From an uncultured Pelagibacteraceae bacterium (GTDB lineage Bacteria; Pseudomonadota; Alphaproteobacteria; Pelagibacterales; Pelagibacteraceae), in contig CACLSS010000001.1 in the NCBI GenBank assembly GCA_902609645.1, positions 1 through 64,000 of the forward strand: a DNA stretch of 64,000 bases, read 5' to 3'. The notes under the pieces are model-generated. The model made no database searches and was not told the origin of the DNA. It saw only the letters and a program-made list of their open reading frames with translations. A program made the position numbers and the translations under genes. Shown here one piece after another: positions 1-9,317 of the stretch. Each line of letters opens with the position of its first letter. Position 1 is the stretch's first letter.

Positions 1-472
1 CTGACAATGACTTATTATAGATAAGCATTGCCTCTTTACCCAAAACTTTTTCTTTTTTTGCTAAAAATTCAGTAATACCCATAGTTCTAAGTCCGAATGT
101 TTCAAATTTATTTATTGGGCAATTTATAAATCCAGCAACTTTCTTTTTTTTTGCAAGATCAATTGCAATCTTGAAACAATTCATTATGTAAGGTCTTTTA
201 TTTTTTATTGGAACTTTAAATGGGTTTTTGAATACGAGAGGTACATCTAATACAAAATTATTTTTTGTAAAATTATTATTTTCAATTTTTGTAATTTTCT
301 TTAATTTGATATTAGATTTTAATTGCTCAAATTGTTTTTTAATCAATTTATAATTTCCGATAATGAAAAAATTTTGTCTAGTAAATTTTTTTTTCATTTT
401 CAAAACTTTCCCAATTAGTTCAGAATTAATACTGTTGGGTTCCCCAGAAATTATACAAATCAAACTTTTCAT
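1..472 (-). CDS. pdxA: PdxA-like 4-hydroxythreonine-4-phosphate dehydrogenase (3' part outside window)
   Basis: This gene is absent from the ORF track because it runs off the left edge; I translated it from the minus strand. The first ~157 residues are present. PdxA oxidises 4-phosphohydroxy-L-threonine in vitamin B6 synthesis. Family signatures seen are ISGEPNSINSEL near the N-terminus (usually GEPAGIGPEL), INCPINK (usually TGPxxK) and MGITEFLA (usually GHTEFLA). The last is odd: the His that binds the metal in E. coli PdxA reads as Ile here. The ATG overlaps the stop of the upstream surA-like gene (ATGA), so it is probably translationally coupled. The lptD-surA-pdxA order matches E. coli. 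The identification is good; full activity is uncertain. Confidence 0.82.
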   Translation of the reverse strand, partial: MKSLICIISGEPNSINSELIGKVLKMKKKFTRQNFFIIGNYKLIKKQFEQLKSNIKLKKITKIENNNFTKNNFVLDVPLVFKNPFKVPIKNKRPYIMNCFKIAIDLAKKKKVAGFINCPINKFETFGLRTMGITEFLAKKEKVLGKEAMLIYNKSLS

Positions 473-1116
473 AAAAATTTAACTTGAATTGATCTTTCAA
501 GATTGGAAAAATGCATGTTCGAAAACATTTTTAATTTTTTTTCTTTCTCCTGATTAATAATTTGCTCTTTTATGAGATTGATTTCACTTTGATCAGAATT
601 ATCTTTTAAACTTTCAACTTTAATTTGAATTTTATCTTCTATTTCTGCAGTATTAAGTGAAATCTTATTTTTATAAATTTGGAAAATCATGTAATTCCAT
701 TTTAGGTCAGTTTCAAATCTTTTAATTAATTCTTTATAACTCAGATTATTTCTTTCTAAAATTTGCTTTAAACCTTGTTGATCAACTCCTAATTTTTTTG
801 AGGTATTTACAATTAAGGCATTTAGTTGTTTTTTATTATATTTATAAATATTTCTTCTCTTTATTTCGCTTTGTTTAATATTTCTTTTTATTAGAGACTT
901 TACTGCCAATCCTTTAATCTGATCTCTATTGCTTTGATTTATATCTGTACCAGAGAGGATAGCTATTAGCTTTATCTCCTTTAGTAAATCAACTGTAGTA
1001 ATAGCATAATCTCCAACTGAAATTATAATTTTATTATTAATTTGTGAGTGGACGATTTTATTTTGTAATAAAAAAAAGATTAATATAAAAAAAAATATTG
1101 GGAGTTTTTTTTTCAT
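469..1116 (-). CDS. surA: SurA N-terminal-domain periplasmic chaperone, short form
   Basis: This is a 215-residue protein with a lysine-start signal peptide (about residues 1-24, ending near IVHS). The rest is a helical, charged region resembling the SurA N-terminal chaperone domain (VGDYAITTVDLLKEIKL, then helices up to ~200). No parvulin peptidyl-prolyl isomerase domain is visible; E. coli SurA is about twice as long. SurA escorts outer-membrane proteins through the periplasm, and LptD is a known client, which fits its place directly after lptD. It overlaps lptD and pdxA by 4 bases each. Identification comes mainly from synteny and the N-terminal pattern; it could also be called a generic SurA_N protein. 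Confidence 0.72.
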   Translation of the reverse strand: MKKKLPIFFFILIFFLLQNKIVHSQINNKIIISVGDYAITTVDLLKEIKLIAILSGTDINQSNRDQIKGLAVKSLIKRNIKQSEIKRRNIYKYNKKQLNALIVNTSKKLGVDQQGLKQILERNNLSYKELIKRFETDLKWNYMIFQIYKNKISLNTAEIEDKIQIKVESLKDNSDQSEINLIKEQIINQEKEKKLKMFSNMHFSNLERSIQVKFL

Positions 1117-3473
1117 CTATCAATAAGTGGAGACCTTGCTTGACCAAATGGGAAAAGTGTAACTCTAAACATTAAAGAGTCTGATGGCTCTACATCTCTA
1201 TCAGAGTAGAATTCTCTTCTAAAAACTAATCCTGCTCTCAGACAATCATTTATATAATCATATGCTAAATCATAAAACTCTGTTGAGTCTGTTTCTAAGT
1301 TTTTCTTAATATTAAAGTTTAGTTGCCCAGAATTATTAAAATCAACATTTATTCCAGACTTAATATAATTGCTCGTACCTATATGGTTGTTTTCTTCAAG
1401 GTAATTTAAATTAAAACTTGTATTTCCTAAAATGAGGTTGGCCTCTAAATCATTATAATTAATATCATTAAAATTATTGTCTATTGAAAATTCGTTTTGT
1501 ATATTAAATTTTTCACTTATTTTTATGAAAGCTTCGCCAACAAGATCGGATGCTTTTTGATCTAAGGAACTTTTGGAAGGTATTGAAGTATTTTCTTTAA
1601 AATTTTGAATTTGTGCAAGCGATAATGAGTAATTTTTATCTCCTGTGAGTCCTTCATCTAATTCGTAACCAGATATTTCGAACCCAGTTACAATGCTTTC
1701 ACCTTCTTCAATTACATCTGGTTGAGCATTTTTATTCAATAGAAATGCATTAGAATATGATAATTTTAAATCATCATTTTGAATATTTCTCATATGACCT
1801 GGAGCGTATCTAAACGAAACTTTTGGTGTAAAAAAATTTATCTTATTTTCATCTTGGCTTTTTTTAGACATTGGTAGTTTTGCGTCATAAGCTAAAACTC
1901 CTGATACTTCACTATTTAGACCTTCAGTTTTATATTTTTGTGCTCCCTCGGCTTCATAGTTAACAATTTTGAAAAGCCCTTTAAACTTGTTTTGTATTCC
2001 ATTTAGACTAACGAAAGGATTAGATTGCCAATTAATATCATTTATCCAAAATTTTGTAGTTTGATTTACCTTATAGTTTTTAACGAAGGCATTGCTCTTG
2101 ACATCAAATACTCCAGTCTTATCTCCTGTAAACAAATTACGCTCAAATAAAATATTTGGAACGGAATATTCAAACCTTGTTTTATCAGAGTCTTGGCTAG
2201 TTAAATTTTCATACATTGCTGCACTTATACCTAGATAATTTTTATCATTCTGAAACTCATAATTTATGTCTTTAGTGATAATATTCTCATTTTTATCAGC
2301 AAGTTCAGTTTCAATGTCATGAACCTTTAGATAGGTATCATTGTTCACTTGTTGAAAATTTATTTCTAAATTACTTGAAAAATCATCTTTGGATAGGTCG
2401 TGATTATATTTTGCAAAAAGGTGGGATCTTGAACCTTTAGATTTTTTAAATTTGTCAGTTTTTTTATAGCCTTTCGTGTAACCTGAGTCTACCAATAAAA
2501 ATGAATCTTTAAACGCATGTCTATATTCATGTAAGACTAGAAGATTTTCTTTCGTATAAATTTTAGGAGTGAAAGTCATATCTCTATTATCTGAGATTGC
2601 CCAAAAATAAGGTGTTGACGTGCTGAAACCAACTGAACTATTATCTTCCAAAGTTGGGAACAAGAAACCAGATTGTCTCTTTACAGTAGGACCTGGATGA
2701 AAAAATTTTGGAAAATAAAAGATTGGAAAATCGTAAATCTTTAATACTGCATTATCATAATAAACTGTTTTTTTGGCTTTACTGTGTTTAATTTTCTTAG
2801 CCTGAATTGACCATGGCGGACATTTTTCTCCCTCTCTATTTTTACATGTTGTAAAAATACCTTTTTGAAAAGTTACACCATTATCGTCTATTAATGCTGA
2901 ATTAGCAAAAAATCTCGGTTCATTTCTCTCATCATCTTTAAAATTACCGTCTTTAAAAAAAGACTTAACATCACTTCCAACGATTTTTCTATTTTTTTCA
3001 TCAATATAAATTTCTGAAAAAGAATATTTATTAGTTTTATTATCAAATACTTCAATGTTACCTTGCGAAAAGAACATTTTTTTAGAAATAGAGTAATCAA
3101 ACATATCTACATAAACCTGATTACCATTAATATCCGTAATTATTGTTTCTGATGTTGAATAAATAATTCCCTTTTTATTATCATAAAAAATATTTTTTCC
3201 TTGTATTCTAAATTTTTCTGAGGTTATGATATCTGTCCTACCAAAAGACCTCATCAACTCTATATTTTTGTCATACTCAGCTTTTTCAGCAAATATAATA
3301 TTTTTTTTGATATCTGTTATTTGAACATTACCCTCAGCTTGAATAATTCTGTTATCTTTATTAAATTTTACCTGATTTGCTTTTATATCTAACTCATCTG
3401 CAATAACATTTAAGCTTTGCAATAAGCAAAATATAAATATTAAGGATAATATTTTTAAGAATTTATTTTTCAT
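1113..3473 (-). CDS. lptD: LPS-assembly outer-membrane protein LptD
   Basis: LptD is the outer-membrane beta-barrel that places lipopolysaccharide on the cell surface. The 786 residues show a signal peptide (1-25), an N-terminal OstA/LptA-like beta-jellyroll (about 28-190, with repeats such as IIQAEGNVQITD), and a long barrel-forming region starting after PIFYFPKFFHPGPTVKRQSG, a strongly conserved LptD stretch. Cysteines at TTCKNREGEKCPPW and near the C-terminus (NDCLRAG) could form the structural disulfides. The length is normal for the family. It overlaps lptG by 11 bases and the surA-like gene by 4. Its position between lptFG and surA makes this an LPS export operon. Confidence 0.95.
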   Translation of the reverse strand: MKNKFLKILSLIFIFCLLQSLNVIADELDIKANQVKFNKDNRIIQAEGNVQITDIKKNIIFAEKAEYDKNIELMRSFGRTDIITSEKFRIQGKNIFYDNKKGIIYSTSETIITDINGNQVYVDMFDYSISKKMFFSQGNIEVFDNKTNKYSFSEIYIDEKNRKIVGSDVKSFFKDGNFKDDERNEPRFFANSALIDDNGVTFQKGIFTTCKNREGEKCPPWSIQAKKIKHSKAKKTVYYDNAVLKIYDFPIFYFPKFFHPGPTVKRQSGFLFPTLEDNSSVGFSTSTPYFWAISDNRDMTFTPKIYTKENLLVLHEYRHAFKDSFLLVDSGYTKGYKKTDKFKKSKGSRSHLFAKYNHDLSKDDFSSNLEINFQQVNNDTYLKVHDIETELADKNENIITKDINYEFQNDKNYLGISAAMYENLTSQDSDKTRFEYSVPNILFERNLFTGDKTGVFDVKSNAFVKNYKVNQTTKFWINDINWQSNPFVSLNGIQNKFKGLFKIVNYEAEGAQKYKTEGLNSEVSGVLAYDAKLPMSKKSQDENKINFFTPKVSFRYAPGHMRNIQNDDLKLSYSNAFLLNKNAQPDVIEEGESIVTGFEISGYELDEGLTGDKNYSLSLAQIQNFKENTSIPSKSSLDQKASDLVGEAFIKISEKFNIQNEFSIDNNFNDINYNDLEANLILGNTSFNLNYLEENNHIGTSNYIKSGINVDFNNSGQLNFNIKKNLETDSTEFYDLAYDYINDCLRAGLVFRREFYSDRDVEPSDSLMFRVTLFPFGQARSPLIDR

Positions 3474-4551
3474 TTATTTGTATAATTCCCACAGAACAGA
3501 ATAAGGTTAAAATTAGGATTGGAGACCAAACAGAAAGCTCCATTGGTATCCTCTCAGTAGTCCCCAAAGCCATCGAAAAATTTTTAAAGTAAAAAATAAT
3601 TACACAAGTAATAATTGATAAAATAATGTAATATATATTTTGTTTTTTTTCATTTGAGCTTAAAATAAAAATACTAGCAAGACAAACCATTAAAACCAAA
3701 AAGAAAGGTAGAGATAAATAATAGTGTCTTTTTTCATTAAGTAATCTTTCATTATAACCTTTTTGACTTAATTCCTTAAAATTTGTCATTATTTTTAAAA
3801 AAGAAATAGTGTCTAAATTTGAATATATTGAATTAAATTTAGCTTTTGTAAAAGTTGATTCAAAAATTAAATTTTCAAAACTATTTTTGACATTTTGTTC
3901 AGTTATACTTATTTTAAAACCATCTTTAACCACCCAAGGAGCACTTAATATATTAGCAGTTTTTGCCTCTATTCTTTCAACTAATACGTCATCTTCAAAG
4001 CTATAAATGCTTACATCAAAAAGTAAATCACCATCAATTTTTTTGGATTTTATAATGTTAGTTTTGGATCCAATATTTTCTTTTAACCAAACACCATTAC
4101 TTGTAATTGAAGCCAAATGAGATTTATCGATATCATAACTACCTTTAATATCTTCATAATATTTTACCATGATTGATGTAATTGGATTAAAGGCTATTAG
4201 AATTATAATACCAACAAAGAAAGATGTAATTCCCAATAAATAAACAAATTTTGTACTTGATAAACCAAATGTTTTTAATGATAAAATTTCACCATTATTT
4301 TTAAGTTTTATCAAAGTCCACATCGCAGATAAAAAAATTATGAAGGGAAAAATATTAATTAAAATACTTGGAATAATCATTAAAGACAAAGCTATGGGCA
4401 GCATTATTCCAACATCATAATCAGCAAAATATGTAACTTCCTCTCTTAAATTCATTATAAGACCAGCTGCTGAAATTATTAAAGTAACATTAAAAGTACT
4501 TAACAAAAATTCTCTAATTATGTATGTATTTATAACTGAATTTTTAATCAT
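3463..4551 (-). CDS. lptG: LPS export permease LptG
   Basis: This is one of the paired inner-membrane subunits (YjgP/YjgQ family) that, with LptF and the ATPase LptB, extract LPS from the inner membrane. The 362 residues show three N-terminal membrane segments (about 12-120), a periplasmic beta domain (about 125-260, containing SNGVWLKENIGSKTNII), and three C-terminal membrane segments. It is the second gene of the pair and overlaps lptF by 4 bases (ATGA) and lptD by 11. Naming LptG rather than LptF follows gene order and the VWL motif typical of LptG; the two are homologous, so a swap is possible but unlikely. Confidence 0.9.
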   Translation of the reverse strand: MIKNSVINTYIIREFLLSTFNVTLIISAAGLIMNLREEVTYFADYDVGIMLPIALSLMIIPSILINIFPFIIFLSAMWTLIKLKNNGEILSLKTFGLSSTKFVYLLGITSFFVGIIILIAFNPITSIMVKYYEDIKGSYDIDKSHLASITSNGVWLKENIGSKTNIIKSKKIDGDLLFDVSIYSFEDDVLVERIEAKTANILSAPWVVKDGFKISITEQNVKNSFENLIFESTFTKAKFNSIYSNLDTISFLKIMTNFKELSQKGYNERLLNEKRHYYLSLPFFLVLMVCLASIFILSSNEKKQNIYYIILSIITCVIIFYFKNFSMALGTTERIPMELSVWSPILILTLFCSVGIIQINEK

Positions 4552-5696
4552 TTCTTCCTCAGGTTCTCATATAAAAAGTTTCTTATTATCTCTAAATAAA
4601 TTAGTGGCATAAGTATAATTGGAGTAAAATAATAAATTAAAGAATTATTAAAGGATTTTCCTGAATACTTTACCAATATTTCTGCAACAACTAAAATTAA
4701 AAATGCAATTAAAGTAAATATATATTTAAAATAATTTTTAAATCTATTTTCATTTCTTTGATTTAAAAGGAAACAAACAATTAAAGTTATTACAGGAATA
4801 TAAAGAGGCATACCAAACCTTCTATTTATTTCAGACAAGATATCGTTCTTCTTATGGTCACTTGGACAATTAATAATTTTTTCTTGACCCTTATTAAAAT
4901 AACATTTTATTAGTAAATCTGAACGAGTTTCTTGTATTTTTGTTTGCACGATAGATCTTGTTTTCATGTTATCTAATTTCAAAACAGTTTTTTGAAATTT
5001 AATAGTTTGTATATTTTTATCAGATTTTTGTGATTGTATTATTCCATCAGACAAAACTAATGCTGGTGAACTTGGATTAACAACCCTTCCATTTTTTGCA
5101 AAAATTGAAATATTTTCTGTCTTATCAACATTATCAATACTTTTTAAAATTTTACTTTCATCTCTTATAAATATATTCTTCATATCTCCATTATTATTCT
5201 TTGCTTCTACGAAAATAGTAAGACCTGCTACCGTATCATTAAATTGATTGGTTTTTATCATGCTGGAGATAAAATCTAAATTTGATGATTTAATAAGTGA
5301 TCTTGAATAATTTAATACAGATGGATTTATTATTGATGCTAAAAATAATTGTAGAACTGTGACAATTAAAGAAATCTTAACAAAAAAATTAACAATCTTT
5401 ATTTTATTGACCCCTGCAGTCCATAAGATAATTAATTCATTTTCATTCTCAAATTTTAAAATTGTAAGCACTAAAGATATCAAAAATGATAAAGGAATAA
5501 ATTTAGTTAATATTTTAGGTACATTTAGCAATGAATACCCAAGATAAACCGATAGAGCATGTCCATCCTCAACTACCAAATCTAAGAAATTTACTGCTTG
5601 AACAGTCCAAACTATCGCAGTAAAAGTGAGCAAAGTAATTAAGAAATACTTACTAAATTCAAAAAAAAAGTGTTTATAAATTTTATTACTCAACAT
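4548..5696 (-). CDS. lptF: LPS export permease LptF
   Basis: This is the first gene of the minus-strand LPS operon. The 382-residue protein has the YjgP/YjgQ layout: membrane segments at about 15-130, a periplasmic domain at about 135-280 (FNDTVAGLTIFVEAK is the typical LptF strand region), then three C-terminal membrane segments after GMPLYIPVITL. It pairs with LptG and LptB to move LPS to the LptD bridge. It is divergent from pepA, with about 150 bases between the start codons; the same lptFG/pepA divergence occurs in E. coli. No strong minus-strand promoter could be fixed in the gap. Confidence 0.91.
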   Translation of the reverse strand: MLSNKIYKHFFFEFSKYFLITLLTFTAIVWTVQAVNFLDLVVEDGHALSVYLGYSLLNVPKILTKFIPLSFLISLVLTILKFENENELIILWTAGVNKIKIVNFFVKISLIVTVLQLFLASIINPSVLNYSRSLIKSSNLDFISSMIKTNQFNDTVAGLTIFVEAKNNNGDMKNIFIRDESKILKSIDNVDKTENISIFAKNGRVVNPSSPALVLSDGIIQSQKSDKNIQTIKFQKTVLKLDNMKTRSIVQTKIQETRSDLLIKCYFNKGQEKIINCPSDHKKNDILSEINRRFGMPLYIPVITLIVCFLLNQRNENRFKNYFKYIFTLIAFLILVVAEILVKYSGKSFNNSLIYYFTPIILMPLIYLEIIRNFLYENLRKK

Positions 5697-5745
5697 TGTT
5701 ATTATTTTTGTATATAATTAAAGCAAGTTTAAACAAATTTCAATC

Positions 5746-5775
5746 TTGAGTTGACTAAATGATAAATTTTATAAA
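5746..5775 (+). promoter_or_regulatory. Possible sigma70 promoter for pepA-ndk
   Basis: In the lptF-pepA gap, TTGAGT is followed 18 bases later by TATAAA, about 75 bases ahead of the chosen pepA ATG. In DNA this rich in A and T such matches are easy to find by chance, so this is only a candidate. Confidence 0.25.
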
Positions 5776-5849
5776 AAAATTTGATGATAAAGAGGTAAAT
5801 TTAGGTTTTTTTATACTTGAAGGAAGGATTTTTTAATTTTTTAAAAGCT

Positions 5850-7307
5850 ATGACTATAAAAATAAACTATACAAATAAAACCATCAACAAATCAGCATCC
5901 AATCTTGTATTATTTTGTGATGAAAAATACAGCACAAACGGAATAAAAAAATATGTTTCTGATGCTGAATTTTCTTATATCAATGATTTAGTAAGAACAA
6001 TTGATATTAAAAAGAACTTATTTATTTTTGAGGTCAATTCAAAAAAAAAAATATTACTAATATCAATTAAAAAAAGTTTAAAAAGTTATGATATAGAAAA
6101 TTTGGGAGCAGAATTTCATAAAAAAATAAACTCTGGAAAGAATAGTGAATATTTTATTGTTTCTGATAGCGTTGTAGGAAAAAATGAAAATTTTTTGGGA
6201 CATTTTCTTCACGGTTTTAAATTGAAATCCTATGAATTTAAAAAATATAAGACTAAAAAAGAGTCAAAAAATATTTTAATAAATGTTGTAGGTACTAAGA
6301 ATAAACCATCAGTTCAAAATCAATTAAAATTTAAAGCTCTCGAAGAAGGAACTTTTTATGCAAGAGATTTAGTTTCTGAACCAGGTAATATTTTGCATCC
6401 TGATGAATATGCAAAAAGAATAGGATCTTTAAAAAAAGACGGGTTAAAAATAAATGTATATGATGAAAAAAAATTAAAAAAATTAGGTATGAATGCTTTA
6501 CTTGGTGTAGGACAGGGAAGTATTAGAGGCTCTTATCTTGTTACAATGGAGTGGAATGGTGCAAAAAATAATTCGAAACCCTTGGCATTTGTTGGGAAAG
6601 GAGTTTGTTTTGATACTGGAGGCTATTCATTAAAACCAGCAAAATTCATGGAAGACATGACATATGATATGGCAGGTTCAGCCACAGTAGTAGGGTTGAT
6701 GAAAAACTTTGCAATTAGAAAAGCAAAAATCAATGCAGTAGGTGTTGTTGGCCTTGTAGAGAACATGGTAAGTGGAAATGCCCAAAGGCCTGGAGACATT
6801 GTAGAGTCATATAGCGGGAAAACTATAGAAATTTTAAATACTGACGCAGAGGGACGATTAGTACTAGCTGATGCATTAACATTTACTGAGGAAAAATTTA
6901 AACCAAAATTTATAGTTGATTTAGCAACTTTAACTGGTGCAATCATAGTTTGTCTTGGATCTGAATATGCAGGTCTATTTTCAAACGATGATAAATTATC
7001 TAAAGAAATCTTTACTGCTGGAGAAAAAGTTGAAGAAAAAGTATGGAGAATGCCTCTTCATAAAAATTACGATAAACTCATGAATTCTAAAAATGCAGAT
7101 GTGCAAAATATAAATTATGTTGGTGGAGCAGGATCAACTACGGCAGCTCAATTTTTGCAAAGATTTATCTTAAACAAAACTCCTTGGGCGCATCTAGATA
7201 TTGCTGGTATGGCTTTTTCCAAATATGGTGGAGCCCTAAATTCTGGTGGTGCAACAGGTTTCGGTGTGAGACTATTAAACCAACTTGTTGAAGAAAACTA
7301 TGAATAG
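5850..7307 (+). CDS. pepA: Leucyl aminopeptidase PepA (M17)
   Basis: This cytosolic hexameric zinc/manganese aminopeptidase releases N-terminal residues from peptides. The C-terminal catalytic domain is clear: FVGKGVCFDTGGYSLKPA and MTYDMAGSA carry the metal-binding Lys and Asp residues, and NTDAEGRLVLADAL is the M17 signature. The ORF track starts at a TTG (5817); I prefer the ATG at 5850 (485 residues), which begins with a beta strand as in the family. However, the AAGGAAGG at 5820 is too far upstream to serve it well, so the start is not settled. The gene overlaps ndk by 8 bases. In E. coli PepA also binds DNA; nothing here tests that. Confidence 0.93.
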   Translation: MTIKINYTNKTINKSASNLVLFCDEKYSTNGIKKYVSDAEFSYINDLVRTIDIKKNLFIFEVNSKKKILLISIKKSLKSYDIENLGAEFHKKINSGKNSEYFIVSDSVVGKNENFLGHFLHGFKLKSYEFKKYKTKKESKNILINVVGTKNKPSVQNQLKFKALEEGTFYARDLVSEPGNILHPDEYAKRIGSLKKDGLKINVYDEKKLKKLGMNALLGVGQGSIRGSYLVTMEWNGAKNNSKPLAFVGKGVCFDTGGYSLKPAKFMEDMTYDMAGSATVVGLMKNFAIRKAKINAVGVVGLVENMVSGNAQRPGDIVESYSGKTIEILNTDAEGRLVLADALTFTEEKFKPKFIVDLATLTGAIIVCLGSEYAGLFSNDDKLSKEIFTAGEKVEEKVWRMPLHKNYDKLMNSKNADVQNINYVGGAGSTTAAQFLQRFILNKTPWAHLDIAGMAFSKYGGALNSGGATGFGVRLLNQLVEENYE

Positions 7308-7704
7308 ATCAGAGCAAACTCTATCTATAGTAAAACCAGATGCAGTCGAAAGAAATCTTACTGAAAGTATCAAAAAAATTTTTACAGAAAATCAACTAAA
7401 AATAGTTCAAGAAAAGAAAATTCAAATATCAAAAGAGGAAGCAGCTGAATTCTACAAAGTTCACCAAACAAAACCTTTCTATGAAAGGCTTTGTGATTAT
7501 TTGTCTTCAGGTCCAATTACGGTAATGATATTAGAAGGAGAAGATGCCGTAAAAGCAAATAGAAGAATTATGGGAGCTACAGACCCAAAAAACGCAGAAG
7601 TTGGTACAATACGAAAACTATATGGTTTGTCTATAGACAAAAACTCCATTCATGGATCTGATTCAATTGAAAACGCTAAAAAAGAAATAGAATTTTTTTT
7701 TTAA
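7300..7704 (+). CDS. ndk: Nucleoside diphosphate kinase
   Basis: Ndk transfers the gamma phosphate from ATP to nucleoside diphosphates through a phosphohistidine. The protein begins SEQTLSIVKPDAVERNL, a classic Ndk start, and contains the catalytic His in IHGSDSIENA. With the ATG at 7300 it has 134 residues, close to the normal ~140. The TTG used by the ORF track lies inside pepA and would add a non-conserved extension. The start codon sits within the last codons of pepA, so the two are probably co-translated. Confidence 0.96.
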   Translation: MNRSEQTLSIVKPDAVERNLTESIKKIFTENQLKIVQEKKIQISKEEAAEFYKVHQTKPFYERLCDYLSSGPITVMILEGEDAVKANRRIMGATDPKNAEVGTIRKLYGLSIDKNSIHGSDSIENAKKEIEFFF

Positions 7705-7707
7705 AAA

Positions 7708-8271
7708 TTAATTTAAGTTATAAATTTTTCTAATTGCACTAGAATAAGCCCTATATTCTTCAAATTGGACCTTCTTTTTTAATGTTTCAATATTATCATC
7801 CTTATAAATATTAACCTTTTTTTTTATTATAATTTTACCACTATCAAGTTTTTCATTTACAAAATGCACGGTACATCCAGTCAACTTTTCATTAGATTTT
7901 AAAGCTCTTTGAAATGTATTTAATCCTTTATATTTAGGCAAAAGCGAGGGATGAATATTTATTATTTTTCCTTTAAAGTTTCTAATAAATTTTTTGGATA
8001 AAATTTTCATAAAACCTGCCAAACAAATTATATCAATTTTATATTCAAATAATTTTTTTAATATGGTTTTTTCAAATTTGTATTTACTAGTACTTATGCA
8101 AATAAAAGGAATTGAAAATTTTTTTGCAAAAATAATACCTTTGGCTTTTTTATTATTAGATACAACCAAACATACCTTTACTGGAAAGCTATAATCTCTT
8201 GAGCTTCTGATTATTTCTCTAAGATTTGTGCCTGATCCAGATATAAAAACGCACGCTCTTTTTTTTACCAT
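7708..8271 (-). CDS. purN: Phosphoribosylglycinamide formyltransferase PurN
   Basis: PurN makes formyl-GAR in purine synthesis using 10-formyl-tetrahydrofolate. Motifs seen are VFISGSGTNLREI at the N-terminus (phosphate binding), INIHPSLLPKYKG with the catalytic Asn and His, and TVHFVNEKLDSGKII with the conserved Asp. The length of 187 is normal. It follows purM on the minus strand and overlaps it by 7 bases, the usual purM-purN operon. It converges with ndk, leaving only 3 bases between stop codons. Confidence 0.95.
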   Translation of the reverse strand: MVKKRACVFISGSGTNLREIIRSSRDYSFPVKVCLVVSNNKKAKGIIFAKKFSIPFICISTSKYKFEKTILKKLFEYKIDIICLAGFMKILSKKFIRNFKGKIINIHPSLLPKYKGLNTFQRALKSNEKLTGCTVHFVNEKLDSGKIIIKKKVNIYKDDNIETLKKKVQFEEYRAYSSAIRKIYNLN

Positions 8272-9293
8272 TTAACTTTATTAATAAGATTTAATCTTTT
8301 TTTTGAATTTGAAATAAATCCAATTTCGTAAGGCATAAAATCTTTATTGAAATGAGCCTGAATTTTTTTAATATTTTCCTTCTTTACGATCAAACAAAAA
8401 CCAACTCCACAATTAAATGTTTTGAGCATTTCTTGATCATTTATATTTTTATTTTTTAACCATTTAAAAATAAAAGGAACTTTTATTTTTGATAAATCTA
8501 TATTAGTTGTTAATTTTTTAGGTACTGACCTAATAATATTTTCAATAATACCTCCGCCAGTTATATTTGCAGCAGAGGAAATCAAGTTTTTATCAACTAG
8601 TTTTAAAATTTCTTTTGTATAAATTTTTGTGGGTTTTAATAATTCATTTTTAATTTTTTTATTAATTTTAGAATTTTTTATTACATTTCTTACAAGTGAA
8701 AAACCATTTGAATGTAACCCTGAAGAAGGCACTGCTAATATAATATTATTACTTTTGACTTTTTTTTCTGTAATAAGTTTATTTTTGGAAACTAAGCCTA
8801 CGGTAAATCCAGCTAAATCAAATTTATTTTTTCCATATGTTCCTGGCATTTCTGCTGTCTCTCCGCCAACTAAAACACAATCAGAGATTTTACAGCCATT
8901 AATAATACCCTTAATTATTTTTTTCATTTTAATAAGATTTACCTTGTCAATAGCAATATAATCTAAAAAGAATAATGGTCTTGCTCCTTGTACAATTAAA
9001 TCGTTAACGCACATGGCTACCAAATCTATTCCAATGGTGTCAAATTTTTTAAACCTATTCGCTAACTCTAGTTTCGTACCCACACCATCAGTACTTGCCA
9101 CTAGAAGTGAATTTTTCAATTTGAATTTTCCGGGATCAAAAACAGAAGCAAATTTACCAATATTATTTTTATTAAATTTATTTAATTTTTTTTTGAAGAC
9201 TTGTTGTGAGTATTTTCCAATATATTTTGTAAATTTATCAGCCGACTCAATATTTACACCGCTTTTTTTATAACTATTTTTTGTTTTTTTCAT
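8265..9293 (-). CDS. purM: Phosphoribosylaminoimidazole synthetase PurM
   Basis: PurM (AIR synthetase) closes the imidazole ring of the purine precursor with ATP. The 342-residue protein shows the PurM signatures STDGVGTKLELA, GETAEMPGTYGKNKFDLAGF, VPSSGLHSNGFSLVR and NITGGGIIENI. Its length matches the family. It is the first gene of purMN and is divergent, with only 24 bases between starts, from the DUF2066 gene at 9318. The purM/DUF2066/Hda neighbourhood is also seen in gammaproteobacteria, so it is an old arrangement. Confidence 0.96.
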   Translation of the reverse strand: MKKTKNSYKKSGVNIESADKFTKYIGKYSQQVFKKKLNKFNKNNIGKFASVFDPGKFKLKNSLLVASTDGVGTKLELANRFKKFDTIGIDLVAMCVNDLIVQGARPLFFLDYIAIDKVNLIKMKKIIKGIINGCKISDCVLVGGETAEMPGTYGKNKFDLAGFTVGLVSKNKLITEKKVKSNNIILAVPSSGLHSNGFSLVRNVIKNSKINKKIKNELLKPTKIYTKEILKLVDKNLISSAANITGGGIIENIIRSVPKKLTTNIDLSKIKVPFIFKWLKNKNINDQEMLKTFNCGVGFCLIVKKENIKKIQAHFNKDFMPYEIGFISNSKKRLNLINKVKW

Positions 9294-9317
9294 TGATAAG
9301 GTGGTATTTAGATAATT

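Noticed and set aside
2891-3100. Minus-strand 69-aa ORF and similar small ORFs across the track
   Set aside because: They lie inside real genes in other frames (here lptD) with no codon pattern or homology signal; shadows.
5759-5836. 25-codon ORF upstream of pepA
   Set aside because: ATG start and stop exist, but it has no ribosome site, no recognisable sequence and overlaps the likely pepA leader; chance ORF.
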